Shown: positions 41,656 through 48,311 of the stretch, piece after piece
How the letters are laid out: every line of letters starts with the position of its first letter
Numbering within the stretch: position 1 is the stretch's first letter
Source of the DNA: Acidaminococcus intestini DSM 21505
GTDB lineage: Bacteria; Bacillota; Negativicutes; Acidaminococcales; Acidaminococcaceae
Direction of reading: 5' to 3'
Length of the DNA: 48,311 bases
NCBI RefSeq assembly: GCF_000425045.1
Contig: NZ_AULA01000017.1
Location: 1 to 48,311, forward strand
Notes under the pieces: generated by a model
Database searches by the model: none
Told to the model about the DNA's origin: nothing
Seen by the model: the letters and a program-made list of their open reading frames with translations, nothing else
Position numbers and translations under genes: made by a program

Positions 41656-43086
41656 TTACTTCCTTTCCTCAATGGTTCCAAAACTGACAACGGGCGGGTG
41701 CTCTCCACGCTCATATGCTTGTAGGTAACGGTCCCAGAAGTCCTTTACAAGCCGCATGATTTCCTTTTGCTGCGTAAAGACAAACAGCAGGGTCATCATG
41801 ACATACACAGCGGACAGGATATCGGTCATAGCCCAAAGGGCATCGGCTTTGATATCATACATGATGACACAAGGAACCATGTAGTACAGCATGTAGATCT
41901 TTACGGCAACCCGATTGCGCTCCGTATCGCCAAAGGCATAGTTGATGGATTTTTCGCAGCTGTAATACATGCCTACAATGGTCGTCCATGCAAAAATCGT
42001 GATGGCAATGGCCATGAACCAAGCCCCAAAAATGCCATAAGCGTCGCGGAAAGCCACAGTCGTCAGGCGGGCACTGTCAACTCCCGGATGGGTCACATAG
42101 ACATTGGTCAGGATGATCGAAAGGGCAGTCACGCTGCAGACCACGATTGTATCGAGAAAGACTTCCCCCCACCCCCATGAAGCCTGCCGCACAGGATGAT
42201 CCGTACGGGCCGAAGCATGGGCAATGATGCCATATCCAGTTCCGGCATCATTGGAATAAAGCCCCCTGGCAATGCCATAGCGCAGGGCGTCTTTCACCGT
42301 GGCCCCGGCAAATCCGCCTACGGCAGCGGTCGGTGTAAACGCGCTTTCAAGGATGAGCCAAAAAGCCTTGGGCACATCGGCCAGATGGATCAAAAGAATC
42401 CCCATCCCTCCAAGAATATAGAGCAGAGCCATAAAAGGAACGATTTTTTCCATGACGGCACTGATTCTCTTGAGGCCGCCAAAGATCGTTGCAAAACAGG
42501 TCACGCCAAGGACAGCCACACTGATCCGCGGATCAAGGCCAAACCCCTCCTGCATTGCACCAACCACGGATTCGGTTTGCACGCAGTCTGTCCAAGGTCC
42601 CAAGGTAAAGCAGGCAATGGCAAGGAGGATGGCGCCTTTTTTCCAGCCCAAGGCATTTTTCATCACAAAGGAGCGGTCGCACATATATTCATCCATGGAT
42701 TTTGAATACTTCACGCGGAAACGCTGCCCCAGGATGATTTCACACGCTTTCGTGGACATCCCCAAAAAGCCTGAGACCCACATCCAAAAAACAGCTCCAG
42801 GACCGCCGGATACAATTGCCGTTGCCACGCCGCCAATATTCCCGACACCGATGGTGTTTGCCATGGCCGTGCAGGCAGCTGCAAAACCTGAAACCGTGCC
42901 CTGCCCTTCCCCATGAGCAAACATACGGCCAAAGGTATTGCGAAAATGAAACGCATAGCTGCGGAAATTATATCGGAACCGAAACCGGATACTCAAATAA
43001 AGTCCCGTTCCCAAAAGAATCACAATCATGGGCGTCCCCCAGAGCGCATCCGACAGAGCGATTAAAGACGATACGATCATCTGCAT
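41656..43086 (-). CDS. Alanine/glycine:cation symporter (AGCS family)
   Basis: A 476-residue sodium-coupled amino-acid carrier with about ten to eleven membrane segments. GEGQGTVSGFAAACTAMANTIGVGN lies near residues 58-82, and GIARGLYSNDAGTGYGIIAHASA near residue 280; both are AGCS signatures. Usual substrates are alanine and glycine. Its tight coupling to mmuM makes a methionine-related substrate worth considering. ATGs at 43086 and 43080 are both close to AAGGAAGGA; I keep the first. A GC-rich hairpin (CCCTC/GAGGG type) near 43118-43142 lies upstream. Confidence 0.93.
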   Translation of the reverse strand: MQMIVSSLIALSDALWGTPMIVILLGTGLYLSIRFRFRYNFRSYAFHFRNTFGRMFAHGEGQGTVSGFAAACTAMANTIGVGNIGGVATAIVSGGPGAVFWMWVSGFLGMSTKACEIILGQRFRVKYSKSMDEYMCDRSFVMKNALGWKKGAILLAIACFTLGPWTDCVQTESVVGAMQEGFGLDPRISVAVLGVTCFATIFGGLKRISAVMEKIVPFMALLYILGGMGILLIHLADVPKAFWLILESAFTPTAAVGGFAGATVKDALRYGIARGLYSNDAGTGYGIIAHASARTDHPVRQASWGWGEVFLDTIVVCSVTALSIILTNVYVTHPGVDSARLTTVAFRDAYGIFGAWFMAIAITIFAWTTIVGMYYSCEKSINYAFGDTERNRVAVKIYMLYYMVPCVIMYDIKADALWAMTDILSAVYVMMTLLFVFTQQKEIMRLVKDFWDRYLQAYERGEHPPVVSFGTIEERK

Positions 43087-43206
43087 TCCTTCCTTTCTTC
43101 CTCTTGCTTTGCTGCGTACCCTCCGGCTACGGCCGAGGGACCCTTTGTACCTTCCTAGCAGCCTTGCTTTCTTTTTTCTTCTTCCCTACAACAATATGGC
43201 ATCTAT

Positions 43207-44241
43207 TTAATCATGACGCACAAGAAGCTCAATGCCTTCCTGCTGATAGACCCGGATGATTTCCTTGATGAACTGGTGACGAATCTTGGTCTCATCAACG
43301 ATGTTGCGGATGCGCAGGACAACCTTCAAGGTAATCCCGTATTCCCCCATTTTATCAAACCGTACAGCCGGCATAAATCCCTTGACGCCATACTGGCTCC
43401 GGTCCAGGATGCTGCGTGCAACCCTGAGGGTAACCCGCTCAACCGCTTCCAGATCATTTCCATAAGTGATGGTCAACGGGATGGCAATCGTGCATTCCGC
43501 CTGTGGCTGCTCATAATTGGTAATGATTGAGGCTGCAATGCTTTTATTAGGGACAATGATCATATTTCCTGTTGACGTCCGAAGGGTCGTATTGCGCCAG
43601 TTCATATCGACAACCCGCCCCGATTCGCCACTGGAAAGGCTGATATAGTCCCCCATATGGACCTGACGGGAAACGATCGTGGTGATACCGGAAAACAAAT
43701 TGCTCAGTGTGTCCTGCAAGGCTAAGGCCGAAGCCAGTCCCCCAGCTCCCAAAGCAGTCAGCAAGGGAGAAATGGAAATTCCGTAAGAACTGAGGATAAT
43801 GAGGAAACCCGCCATGTAGATGGCAAGATCAATGACCGTCGTCAAGATAGACATGGAAGACGATTCGCTTTCCCGCCGCGTCATCCTCGCCTTAATCAGG
43901 GAAGAAGACAGATGGGCAATGAAAAAGGTCACCGTAATGAGGAGCAGACTGCGAAAATGGTTTTCCATCAGCTCCTTGATGAACCAAGGGACATTCAGGA
44001 AATCCTTGGCCATGCGGCTTCCTGCCAGCATCCCTACCAGTGTTGGCATGAAGCGGAAGGTACTTTTCCACGTCTTTTCCTTGATATGGGTGATTTTTAC
44101 CAAGATTACGATCAAAAACCGGAAAACAAAATGAAAAAGGAGGATGCCCAATAAATTAAAGAAAATAAAAGCTAGAAAATGTACATGCGGTCCTCCGTGC
44201 TTTAGCTCATTTTTTGCAATGGCAAGTATTGTCTCATCCAT
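43207..44241 (-). CDS. Small-conductance mechanosensitive channel (MscS family)
   Basis: A 344-residue inner-membrane channel that opens under osmotic downshock. Four or five hydrophobic segments precede the pore helix LLTALGAGGLASALALQDTLSN near residue 160, followed by the beta domain (VHMGDYISLSSGESGRVVDMNWRNTTLRT) and the cytoplasmic alpha/beta domain. It is the last gene of the EamA-CCG-MscS set. Confidence 0.93.
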   Translation of the reverse strand: MDETILAIAKNELKHGGPHVHFLAFIFFNLLGILLFHFVFRFLIVILVKITHIKEKTWKSTFRFMPTLVGMLAGSRMAKDFLNVPWFIKELMENHFRSLLLITVTFFIAHLSSSLIKARMTRRESESSSMSILTTVIDLAIYMAGFLIILSSYGISISPLLTALGAGGLASALALQDTLSNLFSGITTIVSRQVHMGDYISLSSGESGRVVDMNWRNTTLRTSTGNMIIVPNKSIAASIITNYEQPQAECTIAIPLTITYGNDLEAVERVTLRVARSILDRSQYGVKGFMPAVRFDKMGEYGITLKVVLRIRNIVDETKIRHQFIKEIIRVYQQEGIELLVRHD

Positions 44242-44271
44242 GATAGTTGTCTAGATCCTTTCTTGACGGAA

Positions 44272-44973
44272 TCATTTGCGTTCCGTATTATTCAAAGATT
44301 GGCTTTCCAAATAGCGAAAGGCCTTATCATCCTGCCATTTCGCCTTGTCAAGCGCCCTGTGCCATGCCTTAATATCAAGAGAGCCTGGCTTTGTTTGCTC
44401 CCCCATAATAAGGTCCAATAGAAAGACCGGCCGCTTGCCACCCAAGGAAAGCATCTTCATACATGTAAGGCAATAGGTTAGGACATTCTCACAAGGCAGC
44501 TGCAAAACGCAGCGATCAAGCGCGCAAAAAGCACCTGCAGGATCTTTACGTTTAAAAAAGGAATTACCGCAGCACGGGGCATGGTCCCTGTTGTAGGGGG
44601 CCTCCCGTACCGTAATGCTCATTTTTCGGAGCAGGCTGCGCACACTGTCATAAAGGGAATCCCGCCCCCTTACAAGACAGGGATCGTGAATGGTCAACGT
44701 CAGCTGGTCATAGCGCGGCAAAAAAAAGGCGTCCAGGCGATCAATATATTCATACAAAGATAAGGTGCGGATGCCCTCATAACGGGTTCGCCAGTGATTG
44801 TCGCAGGAAGGACAGACATTAATGATGACCGCGCCCTGAGGCAGCTCAGGATTCCTCCGGCAACAGATGCCGTGAGGCTTAAGCGAGGGATCTATGGCAT
44901 GAAGCTTTTCATAGACCCGTTCAGTGAGTTTCGGCTTATAAAGACACAAGCCGCAGCTTGGATTAAAAAACAT
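44272..44973 (-). CDS. CCG-domain (Fe-S) binding protein, HdrB-like
   Basis: A 233-residue cysteine-rich protein. FNPSCGLCLYKPK at the N-terminus, CCRRNPE, NVCPSCDNHW, HDPCLVRG and APCCGNSFF give two CCG-type domains (Cx(n)CCG-x(n)-CxxC), with TYCLTCMKML completing the second. Such domains bind an unusual 4Fe-4S cluster in heterodisulfide reductase B and lactate-utilisation proteins. The electron partner is unknown, and no HdrA or flavoprotein is nearby. AAGGAG before the ATG lies inside the end of the EamA gene, so the two are co-translated. Confidence 0.82.
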   Translation of the reverse strand: MFFNPSCGLCLYKPKLTERVYEKLHAIDPSLKPHGICCRRNPELPQGAVIINVCPSCDNHWRTRYEGIRTLSLYEYIDRLDAFFLPRYDQLTLTIHDPCLVRGRDSLYDSVRSLLRKMSITVREAPYNRDHAPCCGNSFFKRKDPAGAFCALDRCVLQLPCENVLTYCLTCMKMLSLGGKRPVFLLDLIMGEQTKPGSLDIKAWHRALDKAKWQDDKAFRYLESQSLNNTERK

Positions 44974-44976
44974 GGA

Positions 44977-45819
44977 TTATTCTCCTTTCACCTTGTTATG
45001 AAAAGACCGGATTTCCTGTACGGCTGTCGGCAAGAGAATCAAAACCGCACCCAGGAACATGCCAGGCGTGAAGCGTTCATGGAGCAAAAACGTGGAAAGG
45101 AGAACGGCCACAATAGGATCGATATAGGTATAAAGGGCAATGGCAGCCGCCTCCAGTTTGGGCAGGGCGCTGAAGAAAAGAGCGTACGTAAAGCCTATCA
45201 CAAATAGACTCAAAAACAGCAGATAGCCCCATTCGCTACCCGTCAGCACAAGATGGGAGACGTCTTCCGTCCAGAAAACATAGGGTAAAAGGATCAGGGC
45301 GGCCAAAATGACTTCCACAAGGGTCGATTCATAGGGGGTAAGGCCCCCCAAGGTCTTATTGATCATCATGACACAGACATAAAAGAAAGCCGCTAGGAGC
45401 CCATATATCATGCCCTCTGCATTGGCCCCGCTTGATTCCCCAAAGATGCCGGAGACCAGGATCATACCGCAAAAAGCAAAGAGCACGCTGAGTACCTTAC
45501 CTTTCGTCAGTTGTTCCCCAAAACTAAAGGGCGAAAAAAAGAGCACAAAGATAGGCGCCATATAGTAGCAAATGACTGCTGCGGCTACGGTCGTGCTGGC
45601 AAAGGCCTTAAAGAGAAAGATCCAGGTAAACCCCATGGCAAAGCCGCAGGAAAAAAGCTTATACCTGTGTTCCCAGAGTTTTTCCCGCGCGGCCTCTCCT
45701 TTTTGCGCAGGCAAAGATAAAGAGGAAAAAGCGCCCAAAAACGCGCGGCAAAAGGCAATGACGCTTTCGGGAAGTGGAATATGGCGCACAATGAGTCCAA
45801 CCGTAGCAAAGACAAGCAT
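44977..45819 (-). CDS. EamA/DMT-superfamily carrier (start uncertain)
   Basis: A drug/metabolite-type carrier with about ten hydrophobic segments in two EamA repeats (SVIAFCRAFLGA; FTWIFLFKAFASTTVAAAVICYYMAPIF; later IALYTYIDPIVAVLLS). The first canonical ATG is 45819, used here as the conservative start, but it has no ribosome-binding site and cuts into the first membrane helix. In frame, 15 codons earlier, an ATA at 45864 follows AGGAAGG with five bases spacing and a promoter (-35 TTGCTC at 45931-45926, -10 TAAAAT at 45907-45902), giving a complete helix 1 and 295 residues. Substrate unknown. Confidence 0.88.
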   Translation of the reverse strand: MLVFATVGLIVRHIPLPESVIAFCRAFLGAFSSLSLPAQKGEAAREKLWEHRYKLFSCGFAMGFTWIFLFKAFASTTVAAAVICYYMAPIFVLFFSPFSFGEQLTKGKVLSVLFAFCGMILVSGIFGESSGANAEGMIYGLLAAFFYVCVMMINKTLGGLTPYESTLVEVILAALILLPYVFWTEDVSHLVLTGSEWGYLLFLSLFVIGFTYALFFSALPKLEAAAIALYTYIDPIVAVLLSTFLLHERFTPGMFLGAVLILLPTAVQEIRSFHNKVKGE

Positions 45820-45901
45820 GGAGAAGATGATGGATAAACGGGCTTTTGCCGATGAAGAGATTATGGCGGCCTTCCTTTCTATCGAGATTGCGTATTTTTA
45901 T

Positions 45902-45931
45902 ATTTTAATGGGAAAAGATAAAAAAGAGCAA
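45902..45931 (-). promoter_or_regulatory. Promoter of the EamA-CCG-MscS operon
   Basis: Minus strand -35 TTGCTC (45931-45926), 18-base spacer, -10 TAAAAT (45907-45902). Confidence 0.5.
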
Positions 45932-45932
45932 G

Positions 45933-45962
45933 AAAAAACTGGAACAAAATAAATTGCCCCAG
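45933..45962. terminator. Terminator behind the PPC-domain gene
   Basis: Minus-strand arms CTGGGGC and GTTCCAG (two G-T pairs) around ten bases, followed by TTTTTT. The plus side also ends in CTTTTT. Confidence 0.7.
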
Positions 45963-45989
45963 CTTTTTACTATGAAATTGTATCGAAGG

Positions 45990-46423
45990 TTACGCCTTTT
46001 TGGATAGTTTCCACATATTAAAGCCCATGGATTCGTCCTTCTCCCGCATGATGATCGTGTTAAAACAGGTGACGATGATTTTGGCGGTAATTCCGATGAC
46101 GCCCGAGACCATATGGCTGCCCTATGTATTGCCACTTCCCCGCCAAGGGCGATATTAAAATGTCCATAGGGCTTTTTCTGAAACATATCGAGAGTTCCTG
46201 TGAGGGAAATGATTTCCTTGATGCCGTAAAGTTTCGTTTCCCTATATTCTTTCCTGTCAGGGTGAAAAAAGCCCAACGTGACTTCCCGGACGGTGCCAAT
46301 GCCCTGAATCATTCCAAAGGTGATGTGCTCTTTTTCAACAAAGGCAACAAGGCTGTCATGGATTTCATCGCCCCCCTCAAGGCAGACCACAAAATGGGGT
46401 TCATCAATTTTACCATATTCCAT
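45990..46423 (-). pseudogene. PPC/DUF296-domain protein, frameshifted
   Basis: The first part is a normal PPC domain: HFVVCLEGGDEIHDSLVAFV, FGMIQGIGTVREVTLGFF and GHFNIALGGE. The expected continuation (SHMVSGVIGITAKIIVTCF, then MREKDESMGFNMWKLSKKA and stop at 45990) is present but in another frame. One base is missing near 46115-46120; the existing frame instead runs on to 45905 with low-complexity residues. Start ATG at 46423 after AAGGAG, overlapping the end of ribU. Either a recent inactivation or a sequencing error. PPC-domain proteins are small, often DNA-binding-like, of unclear role. Confidence 0.8.
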
Positions 46424-46434
46424 CAATTTTCTCC

Positions 46435-47055
46435 TTACCGATCAAGACGATTCACGATTTCCGTCAAGGCCACACTGGCCTTTTTATAGACAAGATAGGT
46501 AAGAAAACTTACGATTCCGTATTTGATGAGGTTAAAGGGCAGGACCGTAAATAAGAGATAATCTATGAGGGAATCTACAAAAGGATTGACGGCTCGCCCC
46601 ATCTTGAGGATGGTTTCAAGAGGGATCCCGTAGAGCTTCACATACATGGGAATGGCAAAGTAATAGTTTGTCACAACGGCAAAGATACTGGCAATGAGGG
46701 AGCCAGACACAAGGGCATAGAGGGCGCCTTTTTTTGAATGATGGAGATGGTAGAAGATGGTGCTTGGGACGACATAAGCAATGGAACAGAAAAGGTTCAT
46801 GACCTCTCCTACAAGGGCGCTGTTTGTCCCGATAATGACAAGTTTCAAAAGGATCTTGACAAAGGCAGCCAAGGCCCCGGCAATGGGTCCCAGAAAAAAG
46901 CCGCCGAAAAGGGCCGGCATATCAGAGATTTCGAATTTCATGTAGGCAGGTGCAAAAGGCAAGGGAAATTCGAAACTCATGAGAAGAAAGGATAAGGCCC
47001 CCAAAAGGCCGATAAAAACGACGGCACGAGTCGTCAGTGGACGATTGACAAACAT
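46435..47055 (-). CDS. ribU: Riboflavin ECF-transporter S component (RibU-like)
   Basis: A 206-residue membrane protein with about six helices, the substrate-binding subunit that joins a shared EcfAA'T module to import riboflavin. FEFPLPFAPAYMKFEISDMPALFGGFFLGP near residues 27-56 in part matches the riboflavin-specific KxxxxDxP region of RibU. A frame-start TTG exists at 47067, but GGGAGG lies 4 bases before the ATG at 47055. No FMN riboswitch is seen in front of it. The ECF module is not in this window. Confidence 0.87.
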   Translation of the reverse strand: MFVNRPLTTRAVVFIGLLGALSFLLMSFEFPLPFAPAYMKFEISDMPALFGGFFLGPIAGALAAFVKILLKLVIIGTNSALVGEVMNLFCSIAYVVPSTIFYHLHHSKKGALYALVSGSLIASIFAVVTNYYFAIPMYVKLYGIPLETILKMGRAVNPFVDSLIDYLLFTVLPFNLIKYGIVSFLTYLVYKKASVALTEIVNRLDR

Positions 47056-47098
47056 AATGCCTCCCAATGATATAGAAAACTGGCGATTTCGACATAGG

Positions 47099-47123
47099 AA
47101 AAGGGGTGCCGCGAAAGCACCCC
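47099..47123 (-). terminator. Terminator after the CxCxxC protein gene
   Basis: Arms GGGGTGC and GCACCCC (47103-47109 and 47117-47123) followed on the minus strand by TTTT. It lies between this gene and ribU. Confidence 0.8.
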
Positions 47124-47136
47124 CTGGAATCGTTCC

Positions 47137-47493
47137 TTAGAGAAGGACTTCTTTATTTTCCAGGATGAAGAGACAAATCGTGCAGGACGGGCAGAAACAG
47201 TATTTCTTGCCTTCGGCCTTCAGGTCGTGGGCCTTTTTTGCAAGCTGGGCTGCCGTTTCTTCACCGAAGATCTTCTTACCTGCAGCAGATTCAAAGAACG
47301 GAATGACGTCATCAAGGGTGTTGATGTCTTCTCCCACTTCCTTTAAGAGCTTAGTGTTCATTTCCTGCTGACGGTCCGTACCAACAGCTGCGAGCCATTC
47401 CATACAGACGGCTTTCAGTTCAGGACAGGTGGAAGGCAGCGTGCAAAGTTCTTCCACCTTGGATTTGATGGCAGCAAACGTAACGGTTGACAT
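47137..47493 (-). CDS. Small conserved protein with C-terminal CxCxxCxxC, function unknown
   Basis: A 118-residue, largely helical acidic protein. It has Cys in ELCTLPSTCPELKAVCMEWL near the N-terminus and KKYCFCPSCTICLFIL at the C-terminus. I recall similar proteins in anaerobic Firmicutes carrying the label 'molecular chaperone Hsp90', but no GHKL ATPase domain is present, so that label looks wrong. The cysteine cluster suggests metal or Fe-S binding. GGAGGGGA precedes the ATG. It ends in its own terminator. Confidence 0.75.
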   Translation of the reverse strand: MSTVTFAAIKSKVEELCTLPSTCPELKAVCMEWLAAVGTDRQQEMNTKLLKEVGEDINTLDDVIPFFESAAGKKIFGEETAAQLAKKAHDLKAEGKKYCFCPSCTICLFILENKEVLL

Positions 47494-47979
47494 GGGACTC
47501 CCCTCCTTATTGTTGTAGATACACCTTTCATTCTACCATGAAGCGTTGTCAATGACAAGGTGGCGGAAAGTTGGATCCCGATAAAAACTAGACTGATAAT
47601 TATGTAGAACATGCCATTACTTCCAGTGCCCAGCTTATTGAAGCGGAAGAGAAAGACAAAGAGTCTGTCGACCAAAAGACCGTAAGAGGAATCACAATCG
47701 TCCCGGGACGACCTGCGTACGTATTTTTCCTTTGAACTCGACTCGAAGAGCCGATTCGCCTTTGCCAAGGCGGATTTGCTTCCGCCGCCCTGAGGCAATG
47801 ACCCAAGAGCAAAGGACAGTATGGCAAGGTCTTGATGGAAAAGACGGGTAACCGTGACCCTGACGCGCCTTTTTTGAAGGCTTGGTGCGAATTGGTGCGA
47901 TGCGGCAACCACCTTTAAGCAGTTGTGTCTTTTCTCCATAAAAAAGAGACTGTGAAAAAAGGATTTCCCCATTTTGAAA
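47494..47979. other. Gene-free stretch before the insertion element
   Basis: No family is recognised in any frame. The 47415-47972 minus-strand frame overlaps the CxCxxC gene and lacks family features, so I treat it as chance. A strong GGATTTGCTTCC-type repeat of purine/pyrimidine hairpins occurs near 47755-47800. Confidence 0.4.
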
Positions 47980-48311
47980 TGTACCCTCTTTACTGGACAC
48001 CCAGTAAGGAGGGTACATTTTGCGTTATACGACTGAATTTAAGCTGATGTGTGTAGAACTTTATCGTCAAGGTAAGTGGGTAAAAACACCTAAAGGAATT
48101 AAAACAGCAAATTTTCGTAACAAGATTCGTACTTGGAATCGTATCGAACAGGCTGGCGGACCGGAAGCATTGTGTCACAAAGCACATTACAAGGCATGGT
48201 CCCCAGAGGAGAAACTTGAATTGGTTTCACAAGTAAATGCCGGACAGTCAATGATGGCTGTCGCCTGTCAATATGGTATGAGCTATAGTCTTTTGTACCA
48301 ATGGGTTCGTA
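47980..48311 (+). mobile_element. Left end of an IS3-family insertion sequence (cut by window end)
   Basis: Begins TGTACCCTCTTTACTGGACA, a terminal repeat in the style of IS3/IS150 elements. Its first bases form a near-perfect palindrome with 48003-48017 (GTACCCTCTTTACTG against CAGTAAGGAGGGTAC, one mismatch), just before the first reading frame. The rest of the element lies beyond the window. Confidence 0.7.
48020..48311 (+). CDS. IS3-family transposase OrfA, partial
   Basis: About 97 residues are visible. RYTTEFKLMCVELYRQGKW is the first helix-turn-helix entry, WSPEEKLELVSQVNAGQSM and VACQYGMSYSLLYQWVR form the second, the arrangement of IS150-type OrfA DNA-binding proteins. The probable start is a TTG at 48020, directly after the terminal palindrome. 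The frame is open at the window end. Confidence 0.8.
   Translation, partial: MRYTTEFKLMCVELYRQGKWVKTPKGIKTANFRNKIRTWNRIEQAGGPEALCHKAHYKAWSPEEKLELVSQVNAGQSMMAVACQYGMSYSLLYQWVR

Noticed and set aside
47137-47493. Annotation as Hsp90 chaperone
   Set aside because: Far too short and without GHKL ATPase motifs.
47415-47972. 185-codon minus-strand frame upstream of the CxCxxC gene
   Set aside because: Overlaps a better supported gene, has no ribosome-binding site and reads as low-complexity basic sequence.
1-48311. CRISPR arrays, rRNA, tRNA and prophage structural genes
   Set aside because: I looked for spaced repeats, conserved RNA cores and capsid/tail motifs and found none; besides tmRNA and the intron no RNA family was recognised.

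Overview
The window looks like chromosome of an anaerobic, amino-acid-fermenting Firmicute, most likely a Negativicute close to Acidaminococcus. The basis is gene content (AddAB rather than RecBCD, YlbF family, reverse-type rubrerythrin, DUF1848, DAACS and AGCS amino-acid carriers, FeoAB, EamA/CCG neighbours), moderate GC and strong purine-rich Shine-Dalgarno sites. The genus is an inference from overall impression; no 16S or similar marker is present.

Layout. 1-2598: panC-panD and a BASS-family carrier in one tightly overlapping operon, closed by a bidirectional terminator. 2616-3503: a convergent hydroxyacyl-CoA dehydrogenase. 3628-11042: a segment bounded by two direct 83-base copies of the tmRNA 3' end plus its terminator. 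It carries a small basic protein, an ISL3-type transposase tail, a visibly AT-richer gene set (MocR regulator, PhzF, RidA, quinone reductase, flavin reductase) and a decayed group IIC intron sitting exactly behind the tmRNA terminator. The intact tmRNA (ssrA) is at 11023-11369. 11601-14717: DAACS carrier, alpha/beta hydrolase and LysR regulator. 14718-16007: about 1.3 kb without a recognisable gene but rich in hairpins. 16008-18988: MFS carrier and a second PhzF, divergent from a LysR gene.

19157-25508: addB-addA. 25676-30738: response regulator, histidine kinase and VanX-type D,D-dipeptidase overlapping as one unit, followed by a separately promoted ylbF-murB pair; together this is a cell-wall neighbourhood. 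31516-33151: rubrerythrin and argC. 33360-35532: a heavy-metal P-type ATPase with its metal-binding domain encoded as a separate 72-residue protein, behind a strong promoter and a palindromic operator. 36284-38573: feoA-feoB. 38751-40147: DUF1848 protein and bacterioferritin-comigratory peroxiredoxin. 40687-43086: AGCS carrier and homocysteine methyltransferase. 43207-45864: EamA carrier, CCG-domain protein and MscS channel. 45990-47493: a frameshifted PPC-domain gene, RibU riboflavin S-component, and a small CxCxxC protein. 47980-end: left end of an IS3-family element.

The most unusual items are the tmRNA-flanked island with its intron, the island's imine/PLP-type gene set, the VanRS-VanX-like operon, the split metal ATPase with its operator, an EamA gene whose only good ribosome-binding site faces an ATA codon, and the hairpin-rich noncoding stretch at 14718-16007. 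I found no CRISPR array, prophage structural genes, rRNA or tRNA genes. All identifications are from reading the sequence; no database search was run.
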